A DNA stretch of 51,453 bases from Clostridium gasigenes (GCF_900104115.1 NZ_FNJM01000019.1:1-51453); one strand, 5' to 3'. Positions 10,499 to 19,822 are shown, numbered from the stretch's first letter. Made by a program: numbers and translations. Notes: a model not told the origin generated them from the letters alone.

Positions 10499-10513
10499 TA
10501 TGGAGGTAGCGTA

Positions 10514-11470
10514 ATGGTTAATTATGATTTAGTTATAATTGGAGGGGGAGCATCAGGTCTGACTGCAGGGGTTGAGGCTTTAAAGAGAGGAATTAAAAAT
10601 GTCTTAATAGTAGAAAGAAATAATTATTTAGGTGGAAACTTAAATGTTTTTATACATAAGGGGTTTGGAGCGTATTATTTAGGTGAAGAAGTAACAGGAC
10701 CGGAACTTTCAAGTTTTTTAATTAGGGAATATAAATTTTTAGGTGGGAAAATAAAAGTTGAAACTCAAGTATTAGAAATAACAAAGGGGAGAGTTATTTC
10801 TTATGTTAATCCTAAAGATGGAATAACAGAAATAAGTGGAACTACAATAATAGTGGCAAGTGGATGTAGAGATAGATACACAGGAAACATTATAGTTCCA
10901 ATTCATAAGCATACAGGTATTTTTACTATAGGCTCAGCTCATAGGCTTGTTAACTTAGAAGGATATTTACCAGGCAAAGAAGTTGTTATTTTAGGAAAAA
11001 GTAAGTGGGCATTAATATTAGCTAGAAGATTAATAATAGAAGGTGCAAAAATTAAAGCAATAATAGACAACTCACCAAATGGATTTATAACCGAAGAGGA
11101 ATTAGATATAGTGGAAGGGTTTAATATACCTATAATAAATAAATCATATGTTGTTGAAATTTTAGGAAATGAAAGAGTAGAGGCAGTTGGGATACAGAGT
11201 GATGAGGATGAAAGTATTATAAAAATAGATTGTGATTCGTTAGTATTAAGTGTTGGATATTTTCCGGAAGTTGATTTTCTAAGAAAATCTAAGATTAGGC
11301 TTGATGATGAGAAGATACAATTACTTACAAATGAGTATGAAACATCAATTAAAGGAATATATGCTTGTGGAACTGTATTAAATGGAGAGGCAGGAATAGG
11401 ATTTAGTGGAGAAGAAGGGTGCAAGGTAGGTGCAATAGTTGCAGATTATTTAAATAAATATATTATCTAG
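10514..11470 (+). CDS. FAD-dependent oxidoreductase (thioredoxin-reductase-like fold)
   Basis: A 318-residue flavoprotein. The N-terminal FAD Rossmann motif GGGASG is intact (residues 10-15), and a C-terminal CGTVLNGEAGIG stretch holds the second FAD-contact region. It resembles the small FAD oxidoreductases found with glycerol-3-phosphate dehydrogenase in Firmicutes, including ASGCRDR and the LEGYLPGK segment. It has no CxxC disulfide pair, so it is not a thioredoxin reductase. The internal NAD(P)-binding motif is degenerate: GKSKWA at 161-166 where the family has GxGxxG. The ribosome binding site is GGAGG. It is monocistronic, flanked on both sides by copies of the dispersed repeat. The substrate is unknown. 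Confidence 0.82.
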   Translation: MVNYDLVIIGGGASGLTAGVEALKRGIKNVLIVERNNYLGGNLNVFIHKGFGAYYLGEEVTGPELSSFLIREYKFLGGKIKVETQVLEITKGRVISYVNPKDGITEISGTTIIVASGCRDRYTGNIIVPIHKHTGIFTIGSAHRLVNLEGYLPGKEVVILGKSKWALILARRLIIEGAKIKAIIDNSPNGFITEEELDIVEGFNIPIINKSYVVEILGNERVEAVGIQSDEDESIIKIDCDSLVLSVGYFPEVDFLRKSKIRLDDEKIQLLTNEYETSIKGIYACGTVLNGEAGIGFSGEEGCKVGAIVADYLNKYII

Positions 11471-11471
11471 T

Positions 11472-11612
11472 GACATGAAAGAAAATAATAAGCCAAATAT
11501 TCTGAACTAGGTCAAGAAACTAACCAGCTCAGAAAAATTGTTAGTAAGGGTTAGGGTGCTGGATATAGCGCAAAATAGAGCAGCCCCTGACTAGTTATTT
11601 TAGAATATGATT
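11472..11612. repeat. Dispersed palindromic repeat, long form
   Basis: About 140 bp between the convergent FAD oxidoreductase and SGNH hydrolase genes. Left arm: ACATGAAAGAAAATAATAAG. Right arm: CTGACTAGTTATTTTAGAAT. The interior resembles that of the other long copy at 45561 (shared GGTTA-GGTG and ATAGC-CAAAAT blocks). CTAACC (11520-11525) can pair with GGTTAG (11549-11554) around a 23-nt loop. Confidence 0.75.
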
Positions 11613-11638
11613 CAAAGTATATAATTTATATTAAAAGG

Positions 11639-12220
11639 TTAAGGGTGGTTATGGGTTAAAGTATTACTAGCGTAATTAAATAATAAATTTTGTCCTTTTA
11701 TATTTAAATGAATACCATCATTAAATATATCGGTATACATATTTTCTAAGGTAAGGTTATAAAAATCCCAATATTGCAAATTATATTTGTTACTTAACTT
11801 TATAAGTTCCTCTCTAAGTTTTGATAATTCATTTTCACAATAATCATAGGTAGATGATGGTGAAAAAAGTTTATAAGCATCTGATCCTATTATAGTAGGT
11901 GGAATTCCAAGTATAACTTTAGAATTTATTGAAAGTGATTCTTTTATCATAAGTTCAATGTTTTTGATAATTGAACTTAATGATTTATTAGATAATAAAT
12001 CGTTAGTTCCACCCATAATAAATATTAAGGTGGGATTATTAGCTATAACATCTTCTGAAAATCTAATAAGCATGTCTATAGTAGTATTCCCATTAACACC
12101 TTTATTAATTAAATTGTAATTAAGTGATTGTTGAAGTTTATAAACCCAATTTTCATTTTTAGAAATACCATAACCAAAGGTTAAGCTATCACCTATAAGA
12201 ATAAATAAATCATTTTCCAT
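11639..12220 (-). CDS. SGNH/GDSL-family hydrolase
   Basis: A 193-residue cytoplasmic esterase or lipase-like enzyme without a signal peptide. All four SGNH blocks can be seen: the nucleophile Ser12 in LIGDSLTFGYG, Gly in NKGVNGNTT, Asn in IMGGTND, and the Asp-His pair in NDGIHLN near the C-terminus. The fold fits small acyl-ester hydrolases of the TesA/arylesterase type. The substrate cannot be told from sequence. It follows the RusA-like gene on the same strand with a 15-nt gap and its own AGGAGAC ribosome binding site, so the two are probably co-transcribed. Confidence 0.88.
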   Translation of the reverse strand: MENDLFILIGDSLTFGYGISKNENWVYKLQQSLNYNLINKGVNGNTTIDMLIRFSEDVIANNPTLIFIMGGTNDLLSNKSLSSIIKNIELMIKESLSINSKVILGIPPTIIGSDAYKLFSPSSTYDYCENELSKLREELIKLSNKYNLQYWDFYNLTLENMYTDIFNDGIHLNIKGQNLLFNYASNTLTHNHP

Positions 12221-12235
12221 AATTTTAAGTCTCCT

Positions 12236-12859
12236 TTAAAATAGTTTAGTAAAGCAAGATCTGCATATAAGGGTTTTTCCACCATTAGCTTTTATAGGAT
12301 CAATTTCTTTTATGGATTTCCTGCAAAATTCACAAACTATTTTATTACTATTAGCTGTAGTTTTAGCAGGGGTATTTATATTTTGTCCAACTTTTCCAGT
12401 AGTTATAGGTTTATATAATAATTTTTCAATAGGAATTTCTACTTTTTTTATTGTATAAGAAAGTTCGAATTGACTTTCTCCGTAAAATTCTAATTCAAAG
12501 CGGGGGTTTTCCTTATCATAAAACTCTTCTGTAATTATTCTTCGTATTTGAGCATCGTTAACTATTAATCCGCTTTTTTCAATGCCATCAAAAATACTTT
12601 TTGTAATGTTAGCAGTATCAGGATGACGTTTATCGCTTTTATAATAAACTTTAAGAATGGCAATTAAAGATTCATCTAAAATTATATTAGGATTTTGACT
12701 TCGGGCATAATAAGCAATTTCTTCTTCGTATAGTGCATATTTATCATGCGCCTGACCTGTATTAGAAGGAAGAATAGCTCTTCCATTTTTATTATGTAAT
12801 TTGAAATTTGATTTTGATATAGGTGAGCCTAAAACAATAACTTTAGCATAGGGTAACAT
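12236..12859 (-). CDS. RusA-like Holliday-junction-resolvase-family protein with C-terminal zinc finger
   Basis: A 207-residue protein in two parts. Residues 1-125 match the RusA resolvase fold, with HPDTANITKSIFDGI and the NDAQIRRI block. The usual DxDN motif reads D81-T-A-N84, so one of the expected catalytic Asp is Ala83. The C-terminus (about 176-202) has C176-x2-C179 and C199-x2-C202, a four-Cys zinc ribbon. RusA proteins are mostly phage-borne and lack this finger. Here the gene sits among housekeeping genes with no phage neighbours. The start is chosen from AAAGGAG upstream. Junction binding or regulation is plausible; nuclease activity is doubtful. Confidence 0.75.
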   Translation of the reverse strand: MLPYAKVIVLGSPISKSNFKLHNKNGRAILPSNTGQAHDKYALYEEEIAYYARSQNPNIILDESLIAILKVYYKSDKRHPDTANITKSIFDGIEKSGLIVNDAQIRRIITEEFYDKENPRFELEFYGESQFELSYTIKKVEIPIEKLLYKPITTGKVGQNINTPAKTTANSNKIVCEFCRKSIKEIDPIKANGGKTLICRSCFTKLF

Positions 12860-13016
12860 TTATTAATCTCCTTTCATTATCCTAAATAATCCAAAAATTC
12901 TAATAACAAATAATGAATATTTTTTTAAAAAAGTATATAATATTTAATAGAATATGGAGATAGGAATTATTATTTTTAATATACATTAGTAAATTTACTT
13001 TAACAAGCTATAAAAA

Positions 13017-13045
13017 TTGAAAATGTAATGTAAGTAGAGTATAAT
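13017..13045 (+). promoter_or_regulatory. Sigma-A promoter for tsaD
   Basis: TTGAAA (13017-13022), 17-bp spacer, TATAAT (13040-13045). It lies about 100 bp upstream of the preferred tsaD start. Confidence 0.75.
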
Positions 13046-13145
13046 ACTTTTGATAATAAAGGTTTAATCATATAAAAAAATAACTGATAAATAGATTGGT
13101 ATATTTTATATGGAATTATTTATTGAAAAGCAGGGGTATAAAAAT

Positions 13146-14156
13146 ATGAAGAAAAATTTAATTTTGTCAATAGAATCAAGTTGTGATGAAACATCAGCAG
13201 CAGTAATAGAAAATGGAAGAGAAGTTTTATCAAATATAATAGCTTCTCAAATATCTACACATGAAAAATATGGCGGTGTTGTTCCAGAAGTAGCATCACG
13301 AATGCATATAGAAGTTATAAATAAAGTTGTAATGGAAGCTTTAGAAGAAGCAAAAGTTACATTAAAAGACATTGACGCTATAGGGGTAACCTATGGGCCA
13401 GGTCTTGTTGGAGCTCTATTAGTTGGATTACAATATGCAAAAGGATTAGCTTTTTCAACTAAGAAACCATTAATAGGCGTAAATCATATAGAGGGACATA
13501 TAAGTGCTAATTATATAGAGCATAAAGATTTAAAACCACCGTTTGTGTCATTAGTAGTATCTGGTGGGCATACATTTATAGTACATGTTAAAAATTATGG
13601 AGAATATGAAGTAATTGGAGAAACAAGAGATGATGCAGCAGGAGAAGCTTACGATAAAGTTGCAAGAGCTTTAGGGCTAGGATATCCAGGCGGTCCTAAA
13701 ATTGATAAACTATCAAAAGAAGGAAATCCAGATGCAATAAAGTTTCCAAAGGCTAATTTCCATGAAGATACATTAGATTTTTCATTTAGTGGTGTTAAAT
13801 CATCAGTTTTAAATTACTTGAATAAGAATAAAATGCAAAATATTGAAGTTAATAAAGCGGATGTAGCAGCATCTTTCCAAAAGGCAGTTGTAGATGTATT
13901 AATAGAAAATGCACTTAAAGCTTGTAAAAAGAAAGATGTTAATAAAATTGCTATAGCAGGAGGAGTAGCTTCAAATTCAGCACTGAGATTTAAATTAACA
14001 GAAGTAGCTAAAAAAAATGGAATAGAAGTATTATTCCCATCACCAATATTATGTACAGATAACGCAGCTATGATAGGAAGTGCTGCATACTTTAATTTTA
14101 TTAGTAATAAAACAAGTAGTTTAGACTTAAATGCTAAACCAAATTTAAAATTATAA
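13146..14156 (+). CDS. tsaD: tRNA N6-adenosine threonylcarbamoyltransferase TsaD
   Basis: A 336-residue enzyme of the ASKHA fold. It transfers threonylcarbamoyl to A37 of ANN-decoding tRNAs as part of the TsaBDE machinery. Visible hallmarks are IESSCDET at the N-terminus, the metal-binding HIEGH (His114, His118), [22 protein letters not shown] and GGVASNS. The length matches the family. An in-frame ATG at 13110 adds 12 codons, but the ATG at 13146 has CAGGGG upstream and matches the family start. The alpha/beta hydrolase gene follows after 23 nt. tsaB and tsaE are not in the window. Confidence 0.96.
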   Translation: MKKNLILSIESSCDETSAAVIENGREVLSNIIASQISTHEKYGGVVPEVASRMHIEVINKVVMEALEEAKVTLKDIDAIGVTYGPGLVGALLVGLQYAKGLAFSTKKPLIGVNHIEGHISANYIEHKDLKPPFVSLVVSGGHTFIVHVKNYGEYEVIGETRDDAAGEAYDKVARALGLGYPGGPKIDKLSKEGNPDAIKFPKANFHEDTLDFSFSGVKSSVLNYLNKNKMQNIEVNKADVAASFQKAVVDVLIENALKACKKKDVNKIAIAGGVASNSALRFKLTEVAKKNGIEVLFPSPILCTDNAAMIGSAAYFNFISNKTSSLDLNAKPNLKL

Positions 14157-14179
14157 TTATAGGGTATGGGAGGATGTTT

Positions 14180-15226
14180 ATGAAGCTTTTACCACATTCA
14201 AATGGAGTGTATAAAGTTAATATGAGAAGAAAATTAAAGCCAAAGGAAATAGTCAAATATGTTTTGATTTTTATTACGGCTTTAATATTAATCGGGTTAA
14301 TTTATCAGAAAACAAGTGATTTTGTAGCAAGGGAAACTCTTAAGTCAAAAGTAGATTATACAAGAGTAAATGACAAAAGATTAGATTATATTTTGAAAGG
14401 GGATGGGAAGTACACTGTAATTTTTGATGGAAATTTAGGTGGAAACTTAAACCAGTGGACAAATATAACTAAGGAACTTAATAAGTCAAATGCTGATGTT
14501 AGCACTTTTGTTTATAATAGAAGAGGATATGGGTATAGTGATTCGGGTAGTAAAATTACTCCAGAAGAACAAGCTAAGGATCTTAAAATATTATTAAGAA
14601 AAGCAGGGGCACCAGAGCCGTATATTCTTGTAGGTGAAGAATATGGAAGTTTAGTTTTAACTAATTTTGCAAAACTTTTTCCTGAAACAATTGTAGGGTC
14701 AGTTTTAATAAACCCAATAGTAGAAGAAGAAATAAAAAGTGAAGAATATGTTAAATCAAATAGAATACATAAAATAAGAAGAAAAATAGAAGACATAGGA
14801 TCTCATATAGGGTTTACATCCTTATTAGATGCAATTAAGTTAGATGTGAAATTAGAAGGATTTGAAGATAAACTTAAAGAAAGTCAATTAGAGGAATTTA
14901 ATGTGCAAAGGACAAAGGCGAATTATACAAGTGCTGTGGATAATGAGCTAAGATCACTTATGGAAGGAGACAGTAATAGTCAAAATCCAGGAGTGTTTGA
15001 GGGGAAACCATATTATTTAATAGCTAAAGATGGACAAGAAGGTCTGAAAAATCTAGGGAGTGAAGGGTTAACTAAAATACATAAAACAACATGTATCAGT
15101 AATTTTATTTCTTTAGAAGATGAAGAGGCTACTCTTATAGGAATTAGAGATGTTATAAAAGAAGTAAATGATATTGAGAGAAAAAATAAAAAAATTAGTG
15201 CTAATAACATAGGATTAAAACTATAA
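14180..15226 (+). CDS. Membrane-anchored alpha/beta hydrolase-fold protein lacking the nucleophile Ser
   Basis: A 348-residue protein with one N-terminal membrane helix (about 24-42) and an outward alpha/beta hydrolase domain. The fold is clear from FVYNRRGYGYSDSG, the AKDLKILLRKAGAPEPYILVG stretch and the following ILINP-like strand. The nucleophile elbow, normally GxSxG, reads G152-E-E-Y-G156, so the catalytic Ser is Glu154. Either the protein is a non-enzymatic derivative or it uses another residue. The start at 14180 has GGGAGG at a normal distance; the ATG at 14174 lies directly against the Shine-Dalgarno. It is probably co-transcribed with tsaD and ends at a clear terminator. Confidence 0.8.
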   Translation: MKLLPHSNGVYKVNMRRKLKPKEIVKYVLIFITALILIGLIYQKTSDFVARETLKSKVDYTRVNDKRLDYILKGDGKYTVIFDGNLGGNLNQWTNITKELNKSNADVSTFVYNRRGYGYSDSGSKITPEEQAKDLKILLRKAGAPEPYILVGEEYGSLVLTNFAKLFPETIVGSVLINPIVEEEIKSEEYVKSNRIHKIRRKIEDIGSHIGFTSLLDAIKLDVKLEGFEDKLKESQLEEFNVQRTKANYTSAVDNELRSLMEGDSNSQNPGVFEGKPYYLIAKDGQEGLKNLGSEGLTKIHKTTCISNFISLEDEEATLIGIRDVIKEVNDIERKNKKISANNIGLKL

Positions 15227-15239
15227 ATTGAATATAAGA

Positions 15240-15276
15240 TAACGCCTTAGTTAATTTAACTAAGGAGTTATTTTTA
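15240..15276 (+). terminator. Terminator of the tsaD operon
   Basis: CCTTAGTTAA pairs with TTAACTAAGG, flanked by AAC/GTT and followed by a T run. Confidence 0.9.
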
Positions 15277-15333
15277 TGTTTTAGAATAAGATACTTCATT
15301 TTAAAACATATTGATTATAGGTATGTCATATAA

Positions 15334-15361
15334 TTGTCACAGAAAAGGGGTATAGTATAAA
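15334..15361 (+). promoter_or_regulatory. Sigma-A promoter for the htrA gene
   Basis: TTGTCA (15334-15339), 16-bp spacer, TATAAA (15356-15361), about 30 bp upstream of the start codon. Confidence 0.65.
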
Positions 15362-15392
15362 TATAGAAAGACATACAAGGAGGATTTAGTTA

Positions 15393-16685
15393 ATGGATGA
15401 TAATAAAGAGATATATGATGTTGATGATTTTCAACATGTAGATACAGAGAAAAATGATAGCCGATATTTAGATAATATAAAATCAGAAGAGGTATATGAT
15501 AATAGAGAAATTAATATGGAATATGAAAATTCTAGTAGAATCGAAGAAGAAATTAGCAGTGAGGAAAAATCAAAGAAGAATAAAAAGACTAGAGTGAAGA
15601 AAAATCGTGGTGGATTTAAAATAATAGCGCTTATAATATCATGCTCACTTTTAAGTGGGATAGTTGGGAGCACAGCTACTTATATATTATTTAAGAAAAA
15701 TATATTGCAAAGTAATATAAAAAATATAAATAATGGACCAACAACTTTCGATATAGATACTACAGTGCTTACTCCAACAGAAGCTTTTGAAAGAGTTGCC
15801 CCAGCTGTTGTAGTTGTGTCAAGTAAAAGCATTAAGGAATATGGTGGGTTTTTACCAACTGAAGAAGTTGAAGGAATAGGTTCAGGGTTTATAATAAGCG
15901 AAGAAGGTTACATTTTAACAAACTATCACGTTATTGAAGGTTCAAAAGATGTTACAGTAACATTAAGTGATAAGAGAGAAGTTAAAGCAAAGGTTATAAA
16001 TTATGATAAAAATCAAGATGTAGCGATGTTAAAAATAATAGATGAAATAAAGGTGCCAGCGGTAGTTGAACTAGGGGATTCTGAAGCGCTTAAGCCAGGA
16101 GAAGAGCTTATAGCAATAGGAACACCATTATCTAAAGAATTTTCACAAACTGTAACTAAGGGAATAGTTAGTGCTGTAAATAGAACTGTACAAACAAGCC
16201 AAGGAGTTAACTCAAACTTTATTCAAACAGATACTCCTATAAATCCAGGTAATAGTGGAGGACCCTTAGTAAATAATAAAGGGCAAGTAATTGGAATTAA
16301 TGCTAGAAAAATTGATGGGAAAGATTTGAAGGTAGAAGGTATGGGATTCGCAATTCCTATTAATGAAGTAAGAGGACGGATAGAAGCTTTATCAAAACCA
16401 ATAATGGAATTAGGAATTACTCTAAGAGCAGTAGACAAAGATACTGCAAAACAAAATGAATTAGAAGAAGGTTTATATATAATTAATGTTGTAGAATACT
16501 CTTCAGCAGAAAAAGCTGGTTTAATACCTAGAGATTTAATTACAAAATTCGATGGAAAAAGAATAAAAACATTTGATGAACTAAAAGCTATAAAGGATAC
16601 AAAGAATGTTGGAGATACGGTTAAAATAGAAATTATAAGAGATAAAAAAGAAATGACAGTAGATTTAACTTTATCAGATAAATAA
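15393..16685 (+). CDS. HtrA/DegP-type membrane serine protease
   Basis: A 430-residue S1C protease for surface protein quality control. A long, charged cytoplasmic N-terminus (about 1-73) is followed by one membrane helix (74-99), a trypsin-like domain and a single C-terminal PDZ domain (about 330-425). The catalytic triad is His179 in TNYHVIEG, Asp209 in NQDVAML and Ser288 in NPGNSGGPL. The ribosome binding site AAGGAGG is strong. The gene is monocistronic, with promoter and terminator both visible. The topology matches HtrA/HtrB of Bacillus, but I do not assign it to one paralogue. Confidence 0.94.
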   Translation: MDDNKEIYDVDDFQHVDTEKNDSRYLDNIKSEEVYDNREINMEYENSSRIEEEISSEEKSKKNKKTRVKKNRGGFKIIALIISCSLLSGIVGSTATYILFKKNILQSNIKNINNGPTTFDIDTTVLTPTEAFERVAPAVVVVSSKSIKEYGGFLPTEEVEGIGSGFIISEEGYILTNYHVIEGSKDVTVTLSDKREVKAKVINYDKNQDVAMLKIIDEIKVPAVVELGDSEALKPGEELIAIGTPLSKEFSQTVTKGIVSAVNRTVQTSQGVNSNFIQTDTPINPGNSGGPLVNNKGQVIGINARKIDGKDLKVEGMGFAIPINEVRGRIEALSKPIMELGITLRAVDKDTAKQNELEEGLYIINVVEYSSAEKAGLIPRDLITKFDGKRIKTFDELKAIKDTKNVGDTVKIEIIRDKKEMTVDLTLSDK

Positions 16686-16725
16686 ATATATAATAAGGAT
16701 TAGTAATATGATTAATAGAAAATAG

Positions 16726-16756
16726 GCACGGTAATATTTTACCGTGTTTATTTTTT
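16726..16756 (+). terminator. Terminator after the htrA gene
   Basis: GCACGGTAA and TTACCGTGT-type arms around ATATT, followed by TTATTTTTT. Confidence 0.85.
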
Positions 16757-16902
16757 ATAGAAAATATAAATGAATTGTAAATATAGTTAAGTAAGTAGTA
16801 GTATAAATATAGTTATATATTGTATAATTAACATAGTTAGACAAATAAGATAATAATATGAGGACTAAATGGGTGAGGATTTCAAATTAAGGGGGTAGCT
16901 TT

Positions 16903-19662
16903 GTGAGCAAAATTAGTCAAGTGTATGAAGCGTTAATTAATTTAGAAAAAAAAGAAACTAGAGGAATTACAGCTGCTGAGTTAAGCGATTATATGAATTT
17001 AGATAGAGCGAACGTATCTCGATATTTGAACCAGCTCTATAAAGACGGTAGAGTAAGAAAAATAGATGGTAGACCTGTGGTGTATTCAGCGGGGATAGAT
17101 AATAAATATAATTTATCAAAAGATGTTCATATATTGGATGAAGAAAGAACTATTAAAAGTAATAAAACTATTAGTAGTGATAATAGTTTAGACATGCTTA
17201 TAGGTTCAGAGACGAGCCTTCAAGTGCCTATTCAACAAGCAAAAGCAGCTATACTTTACCCTCCAAGAGGATTACACACCTTAATTTTAGGCGAAACAGG
17301 GGTTGGTAAATCAATGTTTGCAGAATTAATGTATGAGTTTTCAAAGGAGTCAGGAGTAATACCAAAGGAGTCGTCCTTTGTAAGATTTAACTGTGCAGAT
17401 TATGCAGATAATCCTCAATTGGTTATTGCACAAATTTTTGGAGTTAAAAAAGGCGCTTATACAGGAGCTGATTCGGATAAAGAAGGTTTATTAAAAAAGG
17501 CTGATGGTGGGATTATATTCTTAGATGAAATACATAGACTATCGCCACAAGGACAAGAAATGCTGTTTACATATATAGATAAAGGTTATTTTAGACCACT
17601 TGGGGATACTGATAAACAAATAAAAGTAGAAGCACAAATTATAGCGGCTACAACAGAAGACCCGAAATCATTTTTATTGAAAACATTTACTAGAAGAATT
17701 CCAATGTGTGTCACCTTACCTTCTTTATCAGAAAGAAGTATAAAAGAAAGATACTATCTTTTAAAGCAATTTATTAAGGCTGAGTCAAAAAGGTTAGAAA
17801 AGAGTATTTACTTTAATAAAAATGCTTTGATTTCATTTTTATTATACGATTGCCCAAATAATATAGGACAGTTAAAAAGTGACATACAGTTATCTTGTGC
17901 AAAGGCATTTTTAAACTATAAAACAAAAACAAAAGATTTTATAATAGTTGAACAAGGTGATTCTCATCAAAGAGTTAAAAAAGGATTAATGAAAATTCAA
18001 GATCATAGAGATGAAATTAATGAACTGTTAGCTAATATGGGAGATGTTCTTAAATTTTCTTACAAAGATAATCAGAATGATATATACAATGGTACGGCTG
18101 AAAAAGATGTAACAAAAGGCGAGTACTTTTATGACATAATAGAGAAAAAGCTAGAAAAACTTAAAAGTAAAGGATTAGAAGAAAAAGAAATAAGCCAAAT
18201 AATTAATATAGATATTGAAAGTTACTTTAAAAAATATATAAGAGATTTACCAGGTGAATTTAGAAAAGATGAAATATCTAAAATAGTAGAATTAGAAATA
18301 GTAGAAATAGTAGAAGAAATATTAACATTTACTAGTAAAAAATTAAATAGAGAATTTGATGAAAAGGTCTATTTTGGATTAGCATTACATCTTCAAGGTA
18401 GCATTGATAGAATTAGACAAGGAAATAAAATATATCATCCAAAATTAAATTTTATAAGGGTTCAATATGCAGATGAATTCTTAGTAGCAATGGAAGTTGC
18501 GAAGCTTATAGATTCAAAATTTAATATTCAAGTTCCTTTAGATGAAATCGGCTACTTAACAATGTTTTTAGCAGCGAGACCTTATGAATATGATATTAAA
18601 AAAGAGGGTAAAGTTGGAGTTTTAGTAATAATGCATGGACATTCCACAGCAAGTAGTATGGTTGAAGTAGCAAATTCTTTAATAGGAGAAGCTTGTGCAC
18701 AAGCTTTAGATATGCCATTAAGTATGAAAGCCGAAAAAATGTATGAAACAACAAAAAATAAAATTAAAGAAATGGACGAAGGAAAAGGTGTACTATTATT
18801 AGTGGATATGGGGTCATTAACTAATTTTGGTGAAATGATAAAGGAAGAAGTAACAATTCAAATACAAACAATAGATATGGTTAGTACTCTTTTAGTAATT
18901 GAAGCTGGTAGAAAGGCTTTCAATGGTAGAGAGTTAAACGAGATATATAAATCCTGTAGTGAAATTTCAAGGTTTGGAATTCAAGGAATTAAGGAAATTC
19001 AGACTAATAAAAAAAATGTTATTATTACAGCTTGCTTTACAGGGGAAGGAACAGCTGTAAAGCTTAAAGATATGTTAAAACAAAGAATGAGTAACTCCTT
19101 TAAAGTTGAAGTGGTGCCATTAAACATATTAGATAAAGAAGATTTTATTAACAAAATAGAAAAACTTAATAAAACTAGTAATGTAGTTGCTATAGTAAGT
19201 GCTATTAATTTATTAGTAGAGGATATTCCATTTATACCTGTGACAGATATTTTAACTGGGGATGGAATAACTTATTTAGAAGCGTTAGTAGAATATGAAG
19301 AAGACTTTTCTAAAATAGCAATATCTTTAGATTCTCAAATAAAAGATGTTAATGGAGAAAAATTAGTGTCCATTATTAGAATTTCAATTAAAGAAATAGA
19401 AGAAGCACTTGCAATAAAAATTAATCATGAAGTTGAAGTTGGGATAGTTATTCATTTATGCTTCTTAATAGATAGAATAATTAATGGGGGAAGTGAAATA
19501 TATTTTGAAGACCTAAATGATTATAGAAATAATCATAGTAAAGAATTTATCCTTATAAAGCAATATATTAAAAAAATAGAAATTACTTATAAGGTAAATA
19601 TTGGGGAAAACGAACTTGCATTTATTGTAAGAATGTTTATAGAAAATAGAATTACAGTGTAA
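16903..19662 (+). CDS. LevR-type sigma-54-dependent activator with PRD and PTS domains
   Basis: A 919-residue transcription activator starting at GTG behind GGGGG. In order: an N-terminal winged helix (about 1-65); an AAA+ domain with Walker A GETGVGKS (130-137), the sigma-54-contacting loop GAYTGA (184-189) and Walker B IIFLDE (204-209); a PTS regulation domain containing LALHLQGSIDRI; an EIIA-Man-like domain with MHGHS; an EIIB-like segment near VIITACFTGEG; and a second PRD with IVIHLCFLIDRI near the C-terminus. This matches the LevR/ManR family, whose activity is set by phosphorylation from HPr and the cognate EIIB. Two sigma-54 promoters lie downstream, at 19806 and 23020, and are the obvious targets. 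Confidence 0.95.
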   Translation: MSKISQVYEALINLEKKETRGITAAELSDYMNLDRANVSRYLNQLYKDGRVRKIDGRPVVYSAGIDNKYNLSKDVHILDEERTIKSNKTISSDNSLDMLIGSETSLQVPIQQAKAAILYPPRGLHTLILGETGVGKSMFAELMYEFSKESGVIPKESSFVRFNCADYADNPQLVIAQIFGVKKGAYTGADSDKEGLLKKADGGIIFLDEIHRLSPQGQEMLFTYIDKGYFRPLGDTDKQIKVEAQIIAATTEDPKSFLLKTFTRRIPMCVTLPSLSERSIKERYYLLKQFIKAESKRLEKSIYFNKNALISFLLYDCPNNIGQLKSDIQLSCAKAFLNYKTKTKDFIIVEQGDSHQRVKKGLMKIQDHRDEINELLANMGDVLKFSYKDNQNDIYNGTAEKDVTKGEYFYDIIEKKLEKLKSKGLEEKEISQIINIDIESYFKKYIRDLPGEFRKDEISKIVELEIVEIVEEILTFTSKKLNREFDEKVYFGLALHLQGSIDRIRQGNKIYHPKLNFIRVQYADEFLVAMEVAKLIDSKFNIQVPLDEIGYLTMFLAARPYEYDIKKEGKVGVLVIMHGHSTASSMVEVANSLIGEACAQALDMPLSMKAEKMYETTKNKIKEMDEGKGVLLLVDMGSLTNFGEMIKEEVTIQIQTIDMVSTLLVIEAGRKAFNGRELNEIYKSCSEISRFGIQGIKEIQTNKKNVIITACFTGEGTAVKLKDMLKQRMSNSFKVEVVPLNILDKEDFINKIEKLNKTSNVVAIVSAINLLVEDIPFIPVTDILTGDGITYLEALVEYEEDFSKIAISLDSQIKDVNGEKLVSIIRISIKEIEEALAIKINHEVEVGIVIHLCFLIDRIINGGSEIYFEDLNDYRNNHSKEFILIKQYIKKIEITYKVNIGENELAFIVRMFIENRITV

Positions 19663-19691
19663 TACCTAAACAGTGTAAGAATTAAACAGTG

Positions 19692-19712
19692 GTGTGTAAT
19701 AAATTTACACAC
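19692..19712. promoter_or_regulatory. Palindrome, candidate activator site (or regulator-gene terminator)
   Basis: GTGTGTAA (19692-19699) and TTACACAC (19705-19712) form an inverted repeat about 105 bp upstream of the -24 element at 19808, a usual distance for an enhancer site. The same GTGTGTAA octamer occurs twice before the second sigma-54 promoter. T-rich sequence follows, so it could also end the regulator transcript. Confidence 0.55.
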
Positions 19713-19805
19713 TATTATTTTTATTATTATGAATGTGAATATGGACAAAGTCTTTTAAATAGCCAATCTATATATATATAGTGAAAAAATATAATGATAA
19801 ATAAA

Positions 19806-19822
19806 TTGGCATGCAAATTGCT
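19806..19822 (+). promoter_or_regulatory. Sigma-54 (-24/-12) promoter of the EIIB-EIIA-kinase-mupG operon
   Basis: TTGGCATGCAAATTGCT matches the sigma-54 consensus TGGCAC-N5-TTGCW at the GG and GC dinucleotides with correct spacing. It lies about 90 bp upstream of the EIIB start. Confidence 0.88.

Larger units (their letters stand above)
10029..10513. other. Divergent intergenic region with repeat fragments
   Basis: 485 bp of AT-rich sequence between the divergent LTA-synthase-like and FAD oxidoreductase genes. It must hold both promoters, though no clear consensus pair stands out. It also holds fragments of the window's dispersed palindrome: TTTACTAGTTATTTTTTG near 10068, TAGTTATATTTTTTCG near 10130, and two better copies listed separately at 10301 and 10444. 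Confidence 0.6.

Noticed and set aside
10514..11470. Calling the FAD oxidoreductase a thioredoxin reductase
   Set aside because: There is no redox-active CxxC and the NAD(P) motif is degenerate.
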